DNA of 64,000 bases. It comes from Perca fluviatilis (Eukaryota > Chordata > Actinopteri > Perciformes > Percidae). Where the stretch lies: positions 19,826,922-19,890,921 of the forward strand of contig NC_053133.1 of assembly GCF_010015445.1 (NCBI RefSeq). Reading direction: 5' to 3'. The position numbers and the translations under genes are program-made. Shown here piece after piece: positions 13,715-64,000 of this stretch; positions within the stretch are counted from its first letter, which is position 1, and each line of letters starts with the position of its first letter. Under the pieces are notes generated by a model. That model was not told where the DNA came from and searched no databases. It saw nothing but the letters and a program-made list of their open reading frames with translations.

Positions 13715-14692
13715 TAGGGGTGTGACGAGACACTCGGCTCATGAGACGAGATGAGACACGAGATTGGGTTCACGAGATTTTAACACTATTTTAAAGAAAA
13801 CTTCAATCAAGAAATATGACTATACTGTAAATAGTCGTTTTTTTTTTTTTCAATCGAAAGTCACAAAATGAAAAACGAGCACTGTGTAAGGTTTTTCCAA
13901 ACTCAAATGACTGGCTTCTCTCCTGTATAACTAACCTCTAAAGACCCAATAAGTGCAGCGTGAGCTTCTAACTTCTAATTGAAGCTGTGCATGACCTTCT
14001 AACTGAACTACTTTAGTCTCCTCAAATAAAAACTAAAATGAAAAACAGTCAAAATGAATGCCTGTTTTTTTTTTTTTTCTTATTTTTTAAGTGCAACGTT
14101 CTCTACTGTACGTTGTTCCATATGTACGGTGGAGAGATTACTTTTTACTCAGAGAACAAGGTTACAACGTAACCAAGCGTTTCATTGTAGCAGTAAACAA
14201 GGAACTAGGCTGCTCTTGTATCAACTTATGACCATTTTAAAAGGAGGGGAGAACATTTCTTTGTTTAATATGACTCATTTAAAAAAAAGACAGAAAGAGA
14301 ACGATTAGTGCGGGTCAGCGCCACAGTGAACTGAATGCTGCAGTCCGTGTGTCTTGGGCAAGAGAAGGGAGGGAAGAGGGAGAGATGGACAGACAGACAG
14401 ACAGACAGCGGCGGTACCCTCTTAACATTCTAACGCTGGGTTTTACAGGCAGCTCTTTTACAATTGCAACTCAGGAGTCAACTTTGGAGAACGGGCAGAT
14501 CTTCTATGCTTATTTAGAGGCCCAAGCCAGACTCATCTTTAAAGCAAAATGTATTCTAAGACTCACCAGGACCATAGACTGTTAAGGACAGATTCTGTCT
14601 ACTGGCTGCTGCTCTGCACCTGTGACCGATATTGCGAGACAACTTTTTTGAAGTCTCGCCACATTTTAATACGAGATCTCGTCACACCTCTA
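13715..14692. mobile_element. hAT-type non-autonomous element, 978 bp
   Basis: The inverted ends are TAGGGGTGTGACGAGA and TAGAGGTGTGACGAGA. The 8-bp duplications TTAGCTCT and TTAGCTAT match at 7 of 8. I saw no transposase-like frame. It contains a (GACA)n tract at 14387-14408. Confidence 0.9.
14387..14408. repeat. (GACA)n microsatellite
   Basis: Five or so GACA/CAGA units inside the hAT-type element at 13715-14692. Confidence 0.85.
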
Positions 14693-16250
14693 TTAGCTAT
14701 TATAACTACAAGTGACTGTCCATCCTCATCATCAGACTCTCCTGCCATTCAGTCTGTCAGCAGAGACTTAAAGGAATGCTGTAATAAATGTTCTGTGAAT
14801 CATGATCATTGTACAGTGTGTCAGAAGCTGGCAGCATTTAATCTTGGTTGTTTGAAAACTATCTTGCAAAAATCTCTCAATTTCAAAAGTAAAAATGCAC
14901 TTGGCGGGCTGTCAATTTACCAGGGCTATGGTACATCCATAGCTGTCCAGTTCCACGTCAGTTTCAAACATTCCTGAGAAAGGAATACAAAGACATAGAC
15001 CTGTATTAAGCTGGCTGCAAGAGGGAAAATGCCAAGACCGTTAGAGGAAAACGATAGACACTGAGCCACATGATCCTGTGAGGGAGGCCACAACCTGGAC
15101 ACGTACAATGCATCAATTGTACAGAGACTGCTTTTGCACTCACAACACACACACACACACATGCACTTTCAGTCTGCTTTTTAAGGTTTCATACTCGACA
15201 ATGTCCCTGTAGTAAGAGATGTAAAGTAGCTCCATGAATATCTTCCGCAGAGCCTGTTTAATGCCGTTCTTTTTATTTACATTGAATCAAGCAGCTACAG
15301 AGCCAAAGTGCTCTTTTTGCTGTCCTGGTGTTTGATCATGTTAGGTGTTGACAGTATATTAACTAGCCAGCATTACTTGTGTATACATATATACGATGCT
15401 TGGGCCACGCAGTGCCAGAGGCCCTGGTTGCCATTTTAGTATCCGCCAGTACAGCCTCACTATGGGACAAACGGAGAGCTGACAGGCAGGCCGCAAATAC
15501 CGGATCCAGTCCATCCAGGAAAGAGAGCCAAACGTCCTCTGTGGACTATGAACAATAGGGCTTCTGGGGTTGTGTCATGTTTGTGGTAACAAAGAAAGAG
15601 AATGATAGAGCATGTGTATTGACAGGGGGTGGAGGTGAAGGGCCTCCTTTACAGTTTCTGATCCCCCCCCTGTGTACTCATTCATGTCTGCTGTGTGAAA
15701 GCATAGCTGAAGAATCATTAGTTCAACTAAACCGCAAAGTCTGGAGCAGTGTGCGCTTGCTTGTCCGTTTTAATGTATTAGCAAACAAGTGTTGCTCACA
15801 CAACTTTGTCCCATCCCTTTGTGTTCACTTTTGGTCATGATCTGCTCAGTGACTATCCAGACACCTGCAGGATCAGTCATCAATATTTACATTTCCAGGC
15901 AGTGTTGGTGTTGATTATGCTGCACCCTCTTTGAACACAGGCCCTGCGATTTGGTTCTTCACTACAGAAACTTCCCAACATACTGGTCATTTCCTCCATT
16001 GTAGTTTTGTGTTATAATGCTTCCTGCTTTCTCTAATCTAGAAGTAGGATATTGTCAATAACAGTCGATTGATTTTCTAGCTTAAGTGTTCTTATTGTTT
16101 TGTCAGGTGGAAGATGAAACCTGAAATGGAGGCAAACTGCAGGCAGGTGTTGGAGCTCTGAAAAGATCAAGTTCAAGGCTTTCAGCCTGACTGCTGCTTT
16201 GAATTTGGTTTGGATTGCAAATCTGCACTGGGACTCAGTGCTAACTCTCT

Positions 16251-16856
16251 TTGGCGTTTTCCCATTACATGGTACCTGCTCTACTCAACGTGACTCGGCC
16301 ACGGTGCCCCGTCCTCCTTTTTCCATTGCAGATTTAGTACCGCCTCATGCCTGAGGTGAGCGTGCCTGGTCGTCATAGCGATGCCGCAGGAAACTGCCGT
16401 GACCTAACGCGACACACTCAAAGAACATCAAAAGTGTGTTGTTTTTGACTCTGGGCATGCGGCAGAAGACACATTTTGATTCAAAAGAAGCTGGAGGCAG
16501 CAAAAAAAAAACACAGCTGGCTAAGCTATTTAAAAATGGCGGGTTTGTTCAGGACACCCCCCGTCTGTCACTAGCAATGATGACGCAGTGATTAGTGATA
16601 GTGACAGTGATAGTGACAGTGATAGTGACAGTGATAGTGACAGTGATAGTGACGATTCTCTCCGACCAATCAGTAGTCCGCAGGTTTTCACGTCACCTTT
16701 TGGTTATCGCCTCAGCTCGCTTGGAACCTCGACGGAGGTGATGCTAAAAAAAAAAGTACCTGTTAGCAGGTACCAGGGACTTTTTTTCGTAATGGTAAAC
16801 CAAAAAAGACGAGTAGAGGCGAGTCGAGCAGGTACCATGTAATGGAAAAATGCCAA
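16251..16856. mobile_element. Inverted-repeat element with internal 12-bp minisatellite, 606 bp
   Basis: The left end TTGGCGTTTTCCCATTACAT and the inverted right end TTGGCATTTTTCCATTACAT match, followed by GGTACCTGCTC on both sides. This is a terminal inverted repeat of about 30 bp. No clear target duplication is seen, so the superfamily is uncertain. It contains the GATAGTGACAGT repeat. Confidence 0.85.
16597..16653. repeat. 12-bp minisatellite GATAGTGACAGT, about 4.75 copies
   Basis: Nearly perfect tandem copies inside the inverted-repeat element. The + frame reads (Ser-Asp)n, but this is a repeat artefact with no coding context. Confidence 0.93.
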
Positions 16857-17797
16857 CATTTCTCCCTCTTTTTTTCATGGTGTTTAAGTTGTTGACATGG
16901 TTTTAGTAACCAAAGCAGTGATTAGTCCACCGGTACGGCAACACTGGAGGGATTACTCATCTATTTTTAAAATGCTGACTAAAAAAAGCTTTACTGTACA
17001 TCGCAATCACCATTTTTTTGTTACAGAATCATAACCAAGAGTGCCATAGCATTTGCCACTATCATACATCTATCTTTGGGAAGTAAATAAAGTATTTTGC
17101 ACCTGAACATTTACACCGATAGAAAACTGCCTCAGGTGGGATGGCATGGGTGGCAAGTATATCAAAACTGTCCTATTTAATATGTTTCCACAGCTAAGCT
17201 GGGAATATAGTAAGAAGGTAAATATTTTTCAAAATCCTAGTGTTGTACGTGTGCTTGTGCCACAGAGATGGCCATGTATATTTGTGAGTGGAAGAGCCTC
17301 TTAGCCACACAATGCCATGCCCACCTGTTCTCACTATATCTTCATCTGTCGCTCTCTGGAGTCTGCAACAACAGACCCAAGTGTGATATATAGGCTTTCT
17401 ATTTATTTTACAGTTTGCATTGACATGTCTATACAGCTGTCAAATAGGAATCTATAAGTGGAACATTCCAGGCTACACATTTGGCTAAATTCAATCAGGA
17501 TCCACTGAAACATAATAGTAGTGTCAACTCAACAAAACTAATCAGCATTCCCAGGAGGCAAAGGGGGAAAAGCACTAGTTGTCACTGTGGTTTTTAATTA
17601 ACCATGTTGATGTTTTTTGGCACTCGCAGTGGCTTAGTGGAAACACTATCTGGGTGTACTGTATTTTCAGTAGGTAGTTTTAAGGTGTTTATTGTGGCCA
17701 CACTGTCATTGTTTCCGTCATTTTGCCCTAAAGGTTCCCCCTTTCACAAGCAGTTGTTTTTGAAACAGTCTTTCCAGGTTTCCTCCTGTTTATCCAG

Positions 17798-17799
<2 letters not shown>

Positions 17800-17856
<57 letters not shown>

Positions 17857-17876
17857 ACACACACACACACACGCAC
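17800..17876. repeat. (CA)n microsatellite, interrupted
   Basis: About 77 bp of CA with CGCA interruptions in the second half. Apparent His-Thr frames over it are artefacts. Confidence 0.95.
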
Positions 17877-20800
17877 AATCATAAACACACATACAGTATA
17901 TAAACTGTGTAAATGCGTCCATCCATTCCTTACTGACTCTGCCCTGACTAATCCTCACTCAAGAAAACATGGCAGCAAAGCAGATGATTTCCAGAGGGCA
18001 GACAGAACAAGAGAGACTACTATTTATGCCAGTATGTTTATAACTATTTGTTGCCCCAGGTGCTACAAGTGCATTAGTTGGGGATGCAATTTTAAGGCTC
18101 TGCCCTTACTTGATTATACACAGCATTAGAGTTCATTAAGCCTGTAAAATATAAAATGCTTTCCTCAAAGGTCTTCATTTCAACAATTCACCTGTAAAAA
18201 AAAACAAAAAAAAAAAAAAAACACACAAATATGAACATGCATGTATACAAACATTATTTATTTTTTATTTTTTATGTGTTGTTTTTAATGCTGATCTATT
18301 CATCCAGGGAATCTCAACCACCACACACGCAAATCTTTACCTCATCACGCAAATGTTGGCAGACCTGTTACCAAAATAGGTTGTTTTTATAGCTAGTAGC
18401 TACAGCTTTTAACTCTTCTCAATGTCTTTTTGTCAGAACTGGATTTGGCTACTGTAGTATAAAACTTCTGTGTAGTGGTAGGCATCACTTTCGGCTGTGT
18501 TTGCTCTCCACACAGATCAAAGTCACCAGGACAGGTGTAAGTTGATGGGAGTTAGCTAGGCTGTCAGTCATACCAGTTTTACCACGCCCTTCTGTCTGTG
18601 TGGCCTACTGAGGGACTGGTGCCGGATAGGGGGAAGTCACGGCTGAAAGTGCCACTTAAGTGAAACACTAACACTCACACACACACACATACGCACAGTG
18701 TTTTACAATGGCACACAAACACAATTACACGGCCATACAAGGACCTACACACCCACACACCTACTTATGTGCCAGGTAGGTTGTGTGTGAGCATGTTTCA
18801 CTGACGATATTAGAATACATAGGTGCAATTCAGCAGTGTAGTGCTGGTGTGTTTTGTGGAAATTTGGTTGTTCGTGCTCATTTCTGTCTCACAAATAATA
18901 CACCCGAGCAAAAGAGCGAGAGTGTGTGGGAGACAGTGGGTGAGGGCAGAGGAAGTGGGATGTAGGTTTATAGTTGTGGGTAGGCGGATGGTTGCATTGT
19001 CGGCCTGATGTGTTTGGGTTTTATGATGAGGCCAATGGGAGCGTTGTACTCCACACTGCATATGGGCCACAATGGACCAGACTAAACCACGTTAATAGTC
19101 TGTTGATTTGTTGCATGTTTTGATTAATAAATTACATTATTCATCTGTCAGAGAGAAGAGCGGTGAGTCAATAGTCTGTTGAGACAATTTGTTGGGTCAG
19201 TGTGGACAAGTCTCTGTCCCCATTAGTGGTGCAGAGTATCTAGAGCTCTGTGGGAATCCATTGTTTACCCTTTATTCTTCATTAATAATCCACCGTCAAT
19301 CCCCTTTTTCTCAGCTCTCTCCTCTCTACTTCGCACACAATCTTTCTTTTCTTCTCTGCACTGCTCTCCCCACTCTCTTTCTCTATCCTTCTTAGTCATT
19401 CCTGCCTTTTGTTATCCTTTGCAACATTCCTTTTTCAAGTCTTCATCCTTCCATTTCTAGCCTCTATGTCTTCTCTGTGGTGCCCTTTCGGTCAATGAAG
19501 GAATCCCCTGGCTGGGCTGCAGGGAGGGGGTCAATGAGAGCTGGCCTGTGACTGACAGCCCTGTGTGGGGCTGGCTGCTTGGCCTTTGTCCCTCTGCCAA
19601 GGAAAATGGAGGGAACCCAGAGAGGTGGAGCAGAGAGAGAGAGAGCAGTGGGAAGGAGGGAGGGGAAGAGGACCAGTTTGTCATTCATGTGTAGAAGTGT
19701 TGGGAACTTTGGGTTTCTACAGGGGGAGGGGACGCTTTGGCCAAGCAGCAGAGCAACATCAGCCCATATGACTTGAAATGACTAAGCGTGTAGTTTTGCT
19801 GTTGCTTTAGATTCATATAACTCTGCACTGAAGATATTAAGTTTAGTAAGAGGAGGACTGATTCTTATTGCAGAACTTCCTTGTGTCTGTGCTCACTCAT
19901 GTACTGAGTTTATACCACAACAATGACTGCAGCTATCTATAGAAACAGGGGTGCAGTAATGAGGCTCACCATTTGAGTGACTGACCAAGTTACTCAGTCA
20001 ACCAAATCCTCTCTGCTTTTTATTTCCCCGGCCGCTAAAAGAGTCCAGGCAGGCACAAAAGCATGTGCTCTCCCCTCCCCTCTTTTTGAGCCCCTCACCC
20101 CAGTAGTGTGTGTAGTTTGTGTGCATTGTGAGGGAATTGATATTGGAAAGAGTGGGGACATGCAGACTAGGCCGACAGGGGCAGATTTGGCACAAGATTA
20201 AGAGGCTTGGGAATGTGTGAACAGGACATCCACTTACAGAGGGAAGAAAGTGGGTTAGCGTAAAACAGAAAAATGGGAAGAATAAGAGGTTTAGTGATGG
20301 TATGTAATTCGGTTTCCTCTTTCTATCCAATTTAGAGATGTGTGGGTCCATTGATTAAATGCCTCTGTAGGCGAGCTGAGACCTGATCAAGATGGTTCAG
20401 CCCTTTTTGTTTTCGTTTCACAAAATGCCAAGACTGTACACCTTTGCCTCTGCAGAAATGGTCTCCTGCACACTAAATGTGCTTCTTCCTGAGGTGTATG
20501 AGGGTGTGTGGGTGGGGATGGGTGGGTGGTCTTATGGCATGATTGGAGGGTAACCGTAAGCTAAATGGAGTAATTTGACTGGAACACTGTAGCCTCTGTG
20601 AACATCAGGGTTCGGATCACTGCACCTACAGTAGGACGTTACTTGCAGAGAACATACAGTTTACTCACATGTGTCACAAACATACACACTTTGCTGCTTG
20701 GATGTATAGTCACATTTTAATTATTTTCTCTGGAGTAATGTGAGGTCCACAAGCATTAACGTTCCACCCTGTGAATTTACAGTCTCTTCCACTGCACATA

Positions 20801-21213
20801 AACACACTCATAAACACTCTTAGATAAACACCCACCGCTGCTAATACACATGAACACACAAGTATGTACTTTAACATACTGCTCTCACCCTGATACACAC
20901 ACACATGCACACAGTCCTACTACTGTAGCCAGATGTCCTGGCAACCTTAACCAAAGTAAAACTAAGACTCTGTAAACAGTACGGACTATCAGACCTACAG
21001 CACAGGATCCTCTCTCCTGTGACTTAAGGACGTCTACAGACATGCATGCAGACACATACAAACAGACATACTGAGGCAAATTAACATTGCCTGAGTGGAA
21101 TGTAAGCTAAGCAGGGCGATTCAGATAAGACAAAGCAGAGCATTTTTTACGATGCTGCACAAACTCACTGAAGTGCAGTGGGTTTTTTTTTTTGTGTAGC
21201 CTCGCTGTGTGTG

Positions 21214-21258
21214 ACACACACACACACACACACAGACACACACACACACGCACACACA
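21214..21258. repeat. (CA)n microsatellite, interrupted
   Basis: About 45 bp of CA with GACA and CGCA interruptions. Confidence 0.9.
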
Positions 21259-21964
21259 GAGGTCTCTGTCACAGGTTGCTCATGGGTGACGAGGCTTCAT
21301 TCACTGTATAATAATGGGGGATATCTCAAATAAGTACTAGCACCGCAGAACTCATTTCACACTAGCTTGAGTTGGTCACATTGTGGATGTTGCACAGACC
21401 CAATCCTCCCCTGTGTGAAACCTTATCATAGTCCAACAGAATCTGTGCAGCTGTGGAAGTTCTCATAGTTGTCTTTACCACCATAAATGTAATTGACCTA
21501 CTTATTTTTTTCTCTGCAATCTAAAGTAGTTTAGGAGGGTACATGGGCACAGGCGTGACTCTAACTTTTTTATTTATGAATCACATACAATTTGATGTTT
21601 TAGTTACCAAAGCTGATTGTACGTGTCCATATATGCATTGCACGCTAGTGGGCTTGCCACCAGTTTCTCTTCAGTGACCACTGACAAGCAAATAAAACAG
21701 TCTACACCCTCCTACAACCGCGATGGCTGCAGCTGATTGGACGAATGCGTCACGTGGGGCTGGCTGCTCCCAGATTTCAAAACCAACCACAATAGTGGCG
21801 TCCTTCGTCGACGTTACCAGAATGTATTGCCCGGCTGCTTCCATAGAAATGAATGGGAAGCGTTGAAATGACGCTGACAATGGACACCCACCGTAAGATG
21901 TTACCAGGTGGCTAGTTTGCTTGCGGTTCTCTGATTGTTTGTTTCTTGTGGAGTAGAATTGCAA

Positions 21965-22229
21965 AGATTAATCGATTTAGTTGTCTACTAATTGTCTAAC
22001 TAAAAAAACTGTTAAATTAATCGCAGACTATCAGTTTGAATAATTTTATTTGTTTGAGTTGTTGACAAAACAAGACATTTGAGGACTTCATCATGGGGTT
22101 TAGAAAACACCGATTGACATTTTTGTTTCATTTTTATGACATTTTATGGACCAAACGACTAATCGATTTATCGAGAAAATAATTGAAAGGTTAATCAACA
22201 ATACAAATAATCGTTAGTTGCAGCCCTAA
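21965..22229. mobile_element. Truncated hAT-like repeat, right end ATCGTTAGTTGCAGCCCTA
   Basis: The right end reads AATCGTTAGTTGCAGCCCTA, with interior CTAATCGATTTATCGAGAAA. This family normally begins TAGGGCTGCAAC, which is missing here. The left boundary is approximate. Confidence 0.65.
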
Positions 22230-22854
22230 GACTTTGGAATTGAATTGCCCCTCTTTCTTTAGCCATGAGCAAAAATGGTAAATTCTATTTTGATGATGGT
22301 TTGCAAATAGGCTGTGGTGATTGTTATGCTATGTAATACGTAAGTGCTATGGAGACCTCACACTGCCCTCTGCTGACATGGCTATCATTTATCTACCTCC
22401 CCTCTCACTCCTTTCTGTTCAACCGTATTATATCCTCCTGTTCACAGATTCACTCCCTTCCTTAAGCAAACAACTTTCACAAGGCCCTCATTAAAACATC
22501 CCAGTTGCAAAGTTGTAAAGGAAATGTAGCACACTAACCAACGTGCCGCCTCACTCTATAAATGGTTACACACACAAGCGCAGTCCTGTAACAACTGCCT
22601 GAGTCACTGAGCAGACTGTTGTGGCTCACTAATACAATGAAGGTACGGTGGCGGTACACTAAATCCCACTGCTCCCGCTTGTTATTCCAAGTGACCCATT
22701 GACCCGTATAACACTGTTGGTTCTCCATTGTTTAATTTGAAAGTACGTCAGTCAGTAGGAAAGGGCAGGGAAATCAGATCCAGTTTTCATTGATGAAATA
22801 GCAGTTATTGACTGTTCCAAAAGTAATGGATGCATCAAAGAAAATATTTATTAC

Positions 22855-23164
22855 TAGGCATGGGCCGGTATGAGATTCTGACGCTATGATAACCTTCATC
22901 AAAAATATCACGGTTTCACAGTATTACGATGACCGCTTATACATGTATTATTTTTTAAATGTCTGGGTAAAAAAAATTTAACACAATGTATTTTATTTTG
23001 AAACACTGCACACTAGCAGGGAGAGGGATTTCTAAACTGCATTTTCTGTCCATAAAAACCAGCTCATACCTTAGGAACAGTATGACAGAAAATTATAGTG
23101 GTTTTGAAACCGTGACTTTTTCAAACCGCGGTATAACTTGAAACCAGTAACCGGCCCATCCTTA
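22855..23164. mobile_element. hAT-type MITE, 310 bp
   Basis: The inverted ends are TAGGCATGGGCCGGTA and TAAGGATGGGCCGGTTA. Flanking 8-mers TTTATTAC and TTTATTAA match at 7 of 8. Interior words CACGGTTT and AAACCGCGG form a long imperfect inverted repeat. Confidence 0.85.
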
Positions 23165-23896
23165 TTTATTAACGTTACTTATTTTAAATGTCCGTATTTG
23201 ATTGAAGTTATTCAGAATCTTACAGTTTCTTAGAGACATACAACGAGATAAACATGTTGAAAATCAAATCTTGGTGTTATTTATTTAATGCTGGAGGAAA
23301 GCTGGTATGAGAATTGGGTGGTTGTTTCTTAGAAAAACACCAGCGAGCCTGTCTGTGAGTGCCCACTCTGAAATGAATGGCCATCTTTGTGAGTGTTTAT
23401 AATTACTGGTTCTCAGGCATGAATTACTGTCTAGCTTTCCCCTCATCACTGATTGTGCTCTGGACGGTATCAAGAGAGGACAGGAATGCACTGCTGCAAA
23501 AGATTTTATTGGGTGATTGGTTTAGCCTGAATGGAAGAATTGCTGATTGTCCATTAGCAGTAATATGCCTGCTCATACTTTGGTATGAGAGTACTGCCTC
23601 GCTGTGGGAAGTTAAAGAATAACCTGAAGCTTTTCATCAGCATTTGTAGAGAGTTAACATAATGTTTTGAAGTGTGTTCTAATATCTGAGTTTTCAGGTG
23701 TTTTTGAACACTGTTTCTCTGAGAGGCTTTCAGTCTCCGAATGTCACCTGTTCTGCTAGCAAGGTTGCCTCCCCTCCTGGGGGCTGGTTCCCATCTGGGC
23801 TTGCCCTGGGTCACATGGTCGTCCTCATCTCCTCCTGTTTCCTGTTCCTGTCATCTGATACCTGTCACCTGCTACTCAGTGAGCCAACACCCTCTT

Positions 23897-23898
<2 letters not shown>

Positions 23899-23954
<56 letters not shown>
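23899..23954. repeat. (TC)n microsatellite
   Basis: About 28 TC units, the only long TC tract in the window. Apparent Ser-Leu frames are artefacts. Confidence 0.95.
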
Positions 23955-23956
<2 letters not shown>

Positions 23957-24810
23957 TTCCTATATTCATGTCCTCCCTTCTCTGCCTATTTCACTCCATC
24001 AGGTTTGTGTGGGGCGCTAGTATGAAGTATACTACTATAATTGGGACAAACTGTCTTGCACTTTCAGCAAACCCCAAACCGATTTCTGGGAAAAACCTTG
24101 CTGCTGTAGCCACCCATCCAAACACAATACATATAACTAGTTAAGGGCAGGAAATGTCAGTCATCGAGGAACAGCTGAACTGCAGCATTCTTCTCTTTGC
24201 CAGCATGATTGCAAAGCTGTCTCACAGCATGTTGTATTGAGTGTGTGGACTTGTGTGTGCATGTGTGTTTTCCCACTTTTGTCAAGCAGAAATCTGACAA
24301 TGCACATCAAAGAAGGTTATCTGATTCACTGCATGTTTATTCAACAGTCTGGAAACAGGTGTGTAACAGTGCTATGTTTTCAAAAACTTAAATCCCCATG
24401 GCCAAGGAGGAGGTTGGAAATTGTCTGGATTATTCAATTAAGTATACTAATCTCTGGTAATTTACACACAAGGATTGTTTTTAGGAGAAAGCCTTGCTGA
24501 AAGCCTGAGGTTTAATTTGAATTAAGGTTTAGGCTTGCAGATGTCTGTGCACACTGTGTTCAGAAAGCATCGCTGAATAATGAGTTACAAATTCCTACCA
24601 CAGAAAGCCCAAGTTTGCAAGTTTTCAAGAGTCTTCCTCCCTTGCAGCGTCTGAGGAGTCGACTGGCTTTTGACAGGGCAGACAGTGGGTCCACTGTGGG
24701 TCGCAGAACCAGGGACTTATTGAGGGGTTAATCACTGCATAGTTTTGGCCTGTTACTCTTGCTGTTCCCCGCCAGCCTGTCTTGTCAGTCCATCTTAACG
24801 GCAGATGACA

Positions 24811-24811
<1 letters not shown>

Positions 24812-24896
<85 letters not shown>
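24812..24896. repeat. (CA)n microsatellite, 85 bp
   Basis: Uninterrupted CA repeat, about 1.5 kb upstream of the first exon in the window. His-Thr and Cys-Val frames here are artefacts. Confidence 0.96.
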
Positions 24897-24897
<1 letters not shown>

Positions 24898-25204
24898 CGT
24901 GGCTGGCGGAGGAATGTTTTTGAACGCTGTCCTGTCAAACAACCAGGCTCTTGTGAAAGCACTTGGCATGGTCACAGCCGCAGCACTCTCCTCAGCTCTC
25001 CTATCGAAAGCCGCTTTGTTTGGTTGACGTTGCCATGGTGAGGAGGAGTTATTGGGAATATGACGATGGAATGTTTTTAAAACCAGTCCTGGAAACAGCC
25101 CTCGTCTGAATATACAGGATTTTTTTTGTGCGTTTGCAGTACAGTTCTAGCCTAGTTAAGGCAGACAGAAATGTATGCAACATATAAAACGGCAGCAGTA
25201 ATCT

Positions 25205-25900
25205 TAACATAATGGACGCTATCTTGCACCCGACGCAGGCGCAGCGCAAAGCCCGACGCAAGTGTCAATTTCCCATCCAGCGCCCACATTGTTTAAATAG
25301 CGAATGCACCTGCGCCCATCTGTGCACCCATGGGCGTGCTGGTTTTACAGGGAGGTGTGTTCAGGTGCATTCTTGCCGTATTGCTATCTTGAGGCAACGG
25401 AAAGTCACCGCGCCATTGACCAACAAAAACCTGGTCTAAAGTCAATAACGCAGCATTTCATTGTTATTTTAACAGCGCATTAGTAAAATGCGCCTATGCT
25501 CAAGCACAGCGAGCACACACTATGCTTGTTACACACACAGGGTCGCGCAGCAGCACACAAACCTGCAAGGATTAAAAATAAAAAAATATTACAATGTGAA
25601 ATAGTATTATGATGTGCACTTTCACCTCACGCACGAGCAGATCACTTTCTTCTCCTAAAAATCTCTCCTTCCTGCTTAGCATCATAATAGCAATGCACCA
25701 AGGTACAAACGCGCCTGGCTTTTAAAGAGAACGGGAGATGACACGGATTGGTTTATTGCATGTTACGCCCAAAACGCACCTATGATTAATTAAGAAACTA
25801 GACACACCTGGCGCACGGACCCTTATTTCCAACGTTAAACTAGCAAAAGTGGATTCGTGAACGCCCTAGACGCACCTGCGACAGGTTCTTCGCCACTTGA
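25205..25900. repeat. CpG-rich interspersed repeat, class unknown
   Basis: About 700 bp rich in GCGC/CGCA words (GACGCAGGCGCAGCGCAAAG, ATGGGCGTGCTGG, AACGCACC, CGCCCTAGACGCACC) within AT-rich intron. I recall similar words as a repeated fish sequence. The ends do not give a clear inverted repeat. It could also be read as a small CpG-enriched regulatory stretch, which I think less likely. Confidence 0.5.
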
Positions 25901-25904
25901 TCAA

Positions 25905-26215
25905 TTCCGAATTTTTGACTTAAATAGGTATTTCGATAAACAACATAATTTAAGTCATTTTTTCAAGCAAATAGTCAACCATTCTCAGGTTCCAGTTTCT
26001 CAAATGTGAGGATCTGTTGCTTGTATCTTGTCCTACAGTGTAGTAAATTAAATATTTTGGGCTTTTGAACTGTTGGTCTGCAAAATAATAAATTTGAACA
26101 TGTCAATTAGGGCTCTGGGAACTTTTTCACAAGTGGCATTTTATAGACCAAATGTTTTATCAAACAATAATCTGCAGATAATCCATAATGTAAATAATCG
26201 TTATTTGCGACCCGC
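25905..26215. mobile_element. Decayed hAT-like repeat, same family as 21965-22229
   Basis: It shares ordered words with the copy at 21965-22229: TTTTATAGACCAAATG, AATAATC, and ATCGTTATTTGCGACCC at the right end. Heavily mutated and without TSD. It ends about 175 bp before the first exon in the window. Boundaries are approximate. Confidence 0.5.
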
Positions 26216-26372
26216 CTTATTAAGCTTTTGCAGTGTCTTTACCACTTCTGTATAGGATTTTATAGATTTGATAGTATTACCAATAACATTTGATTGTTAA
26301 ACATTTTCCTTCAAATGCATCCTGGCAAGATTGTATGACAAAGTATGTCATGTTCCGTTTGGATTGAAATGA

Positions 26373-63939
<37,567 letters not shown>

Positions 63940-64000
63940 GTGAGTACTGGAGCTATGCAGTATTTGATATTGTATTTAAACAGACAATAAGTAATGCATT

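Noticed and set aside
16588..16842. Frame beginning with (Ser-Asp) repeats, resembling dentin-like or SR-like proteins
   Set aside because: It is the 12-bp minisatellite inside a transposon; there is no other coding support.
23698..24144. 148-codon frame across the TC repeat
   Set aside because: The middle is (Ser-Leu)n from the microsatellite and the flanks look like ordinary intron.
24625..24975. Cys-Val and His-Thr repeat frames over CA tracts (also at 17800, 26997, 30076)
   Set aside because: They are translations of (CA)n microsatellites.

Overview
The window is vertebrate, most likely teleost, genomic DNA. It has AT-rich introns, long (CA)n microsatellites and many non-autonomous DNA transposons of kinds common in fish. 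It carries one recognisable protein-coding gene on the + strand: scrib (SCRIB/Scribble), the LAP-family polarity scaffold with N-terminal leucine-rich repeats (LRRs) and four PDZ domains. I resolved 45 exons between 26391 and 63939. The splice phases agree at every junction. Together they encode 1,954 codons plus one base of the next. The gene is open at both ends: the exon with the start codon and about the first 50 residues lies left of the window, and the C-terminus and 3' UTR lie to the right.

Layout: 1-26390 is read as the 3' part of a very large first intron. It contains no exon I can support. It holds several hAT-type miniature elements, four with recognisable 8-bp target-site duplications, other repeat remnants and microsatellites. 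26391-33080 holds ten exons for the LRR array and the LAP-specific region. 33472-37522 holds the acidic linker exons and the conserved RLIRKDTPHYKKHFK segment. 40003-46576 holds the exons of PDZ1 to PDZ4. 47621-57615 holds linker exons, many of which seem expanded relative to the mammalian protein. 58051-63939 holds the conserved C-terminal region, including a probable 49-codon cassette exon.

Scribble works as a basolateral cortical scaffold with Dlg and Lgl. The LRRs direct cortical localisation, and the PDZ domains bind C-terminal ligands such as those of beta-PIX and Vangl (established for the family). Nothing here suggests a new multi-gene system. The most interesting points are in splicing: a GC-AG intron, a phase-2 cassette exon, an in-frame intronic tail after PDZ2 that echoes an earlier linker motif, and tandem or cryptic donors. 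Next come the well-preserved transposon insertions: a Harbinger-like element with a Myb/SANT-like ORF, a piggyBac-like MITE, a SINE inside a hAT-like element, and an antisense LINE reverse-transcriptase tail.

All exon boundaries were read by eye from splice signals, phase and family knowledge. No alignment or transcript evidence was available.
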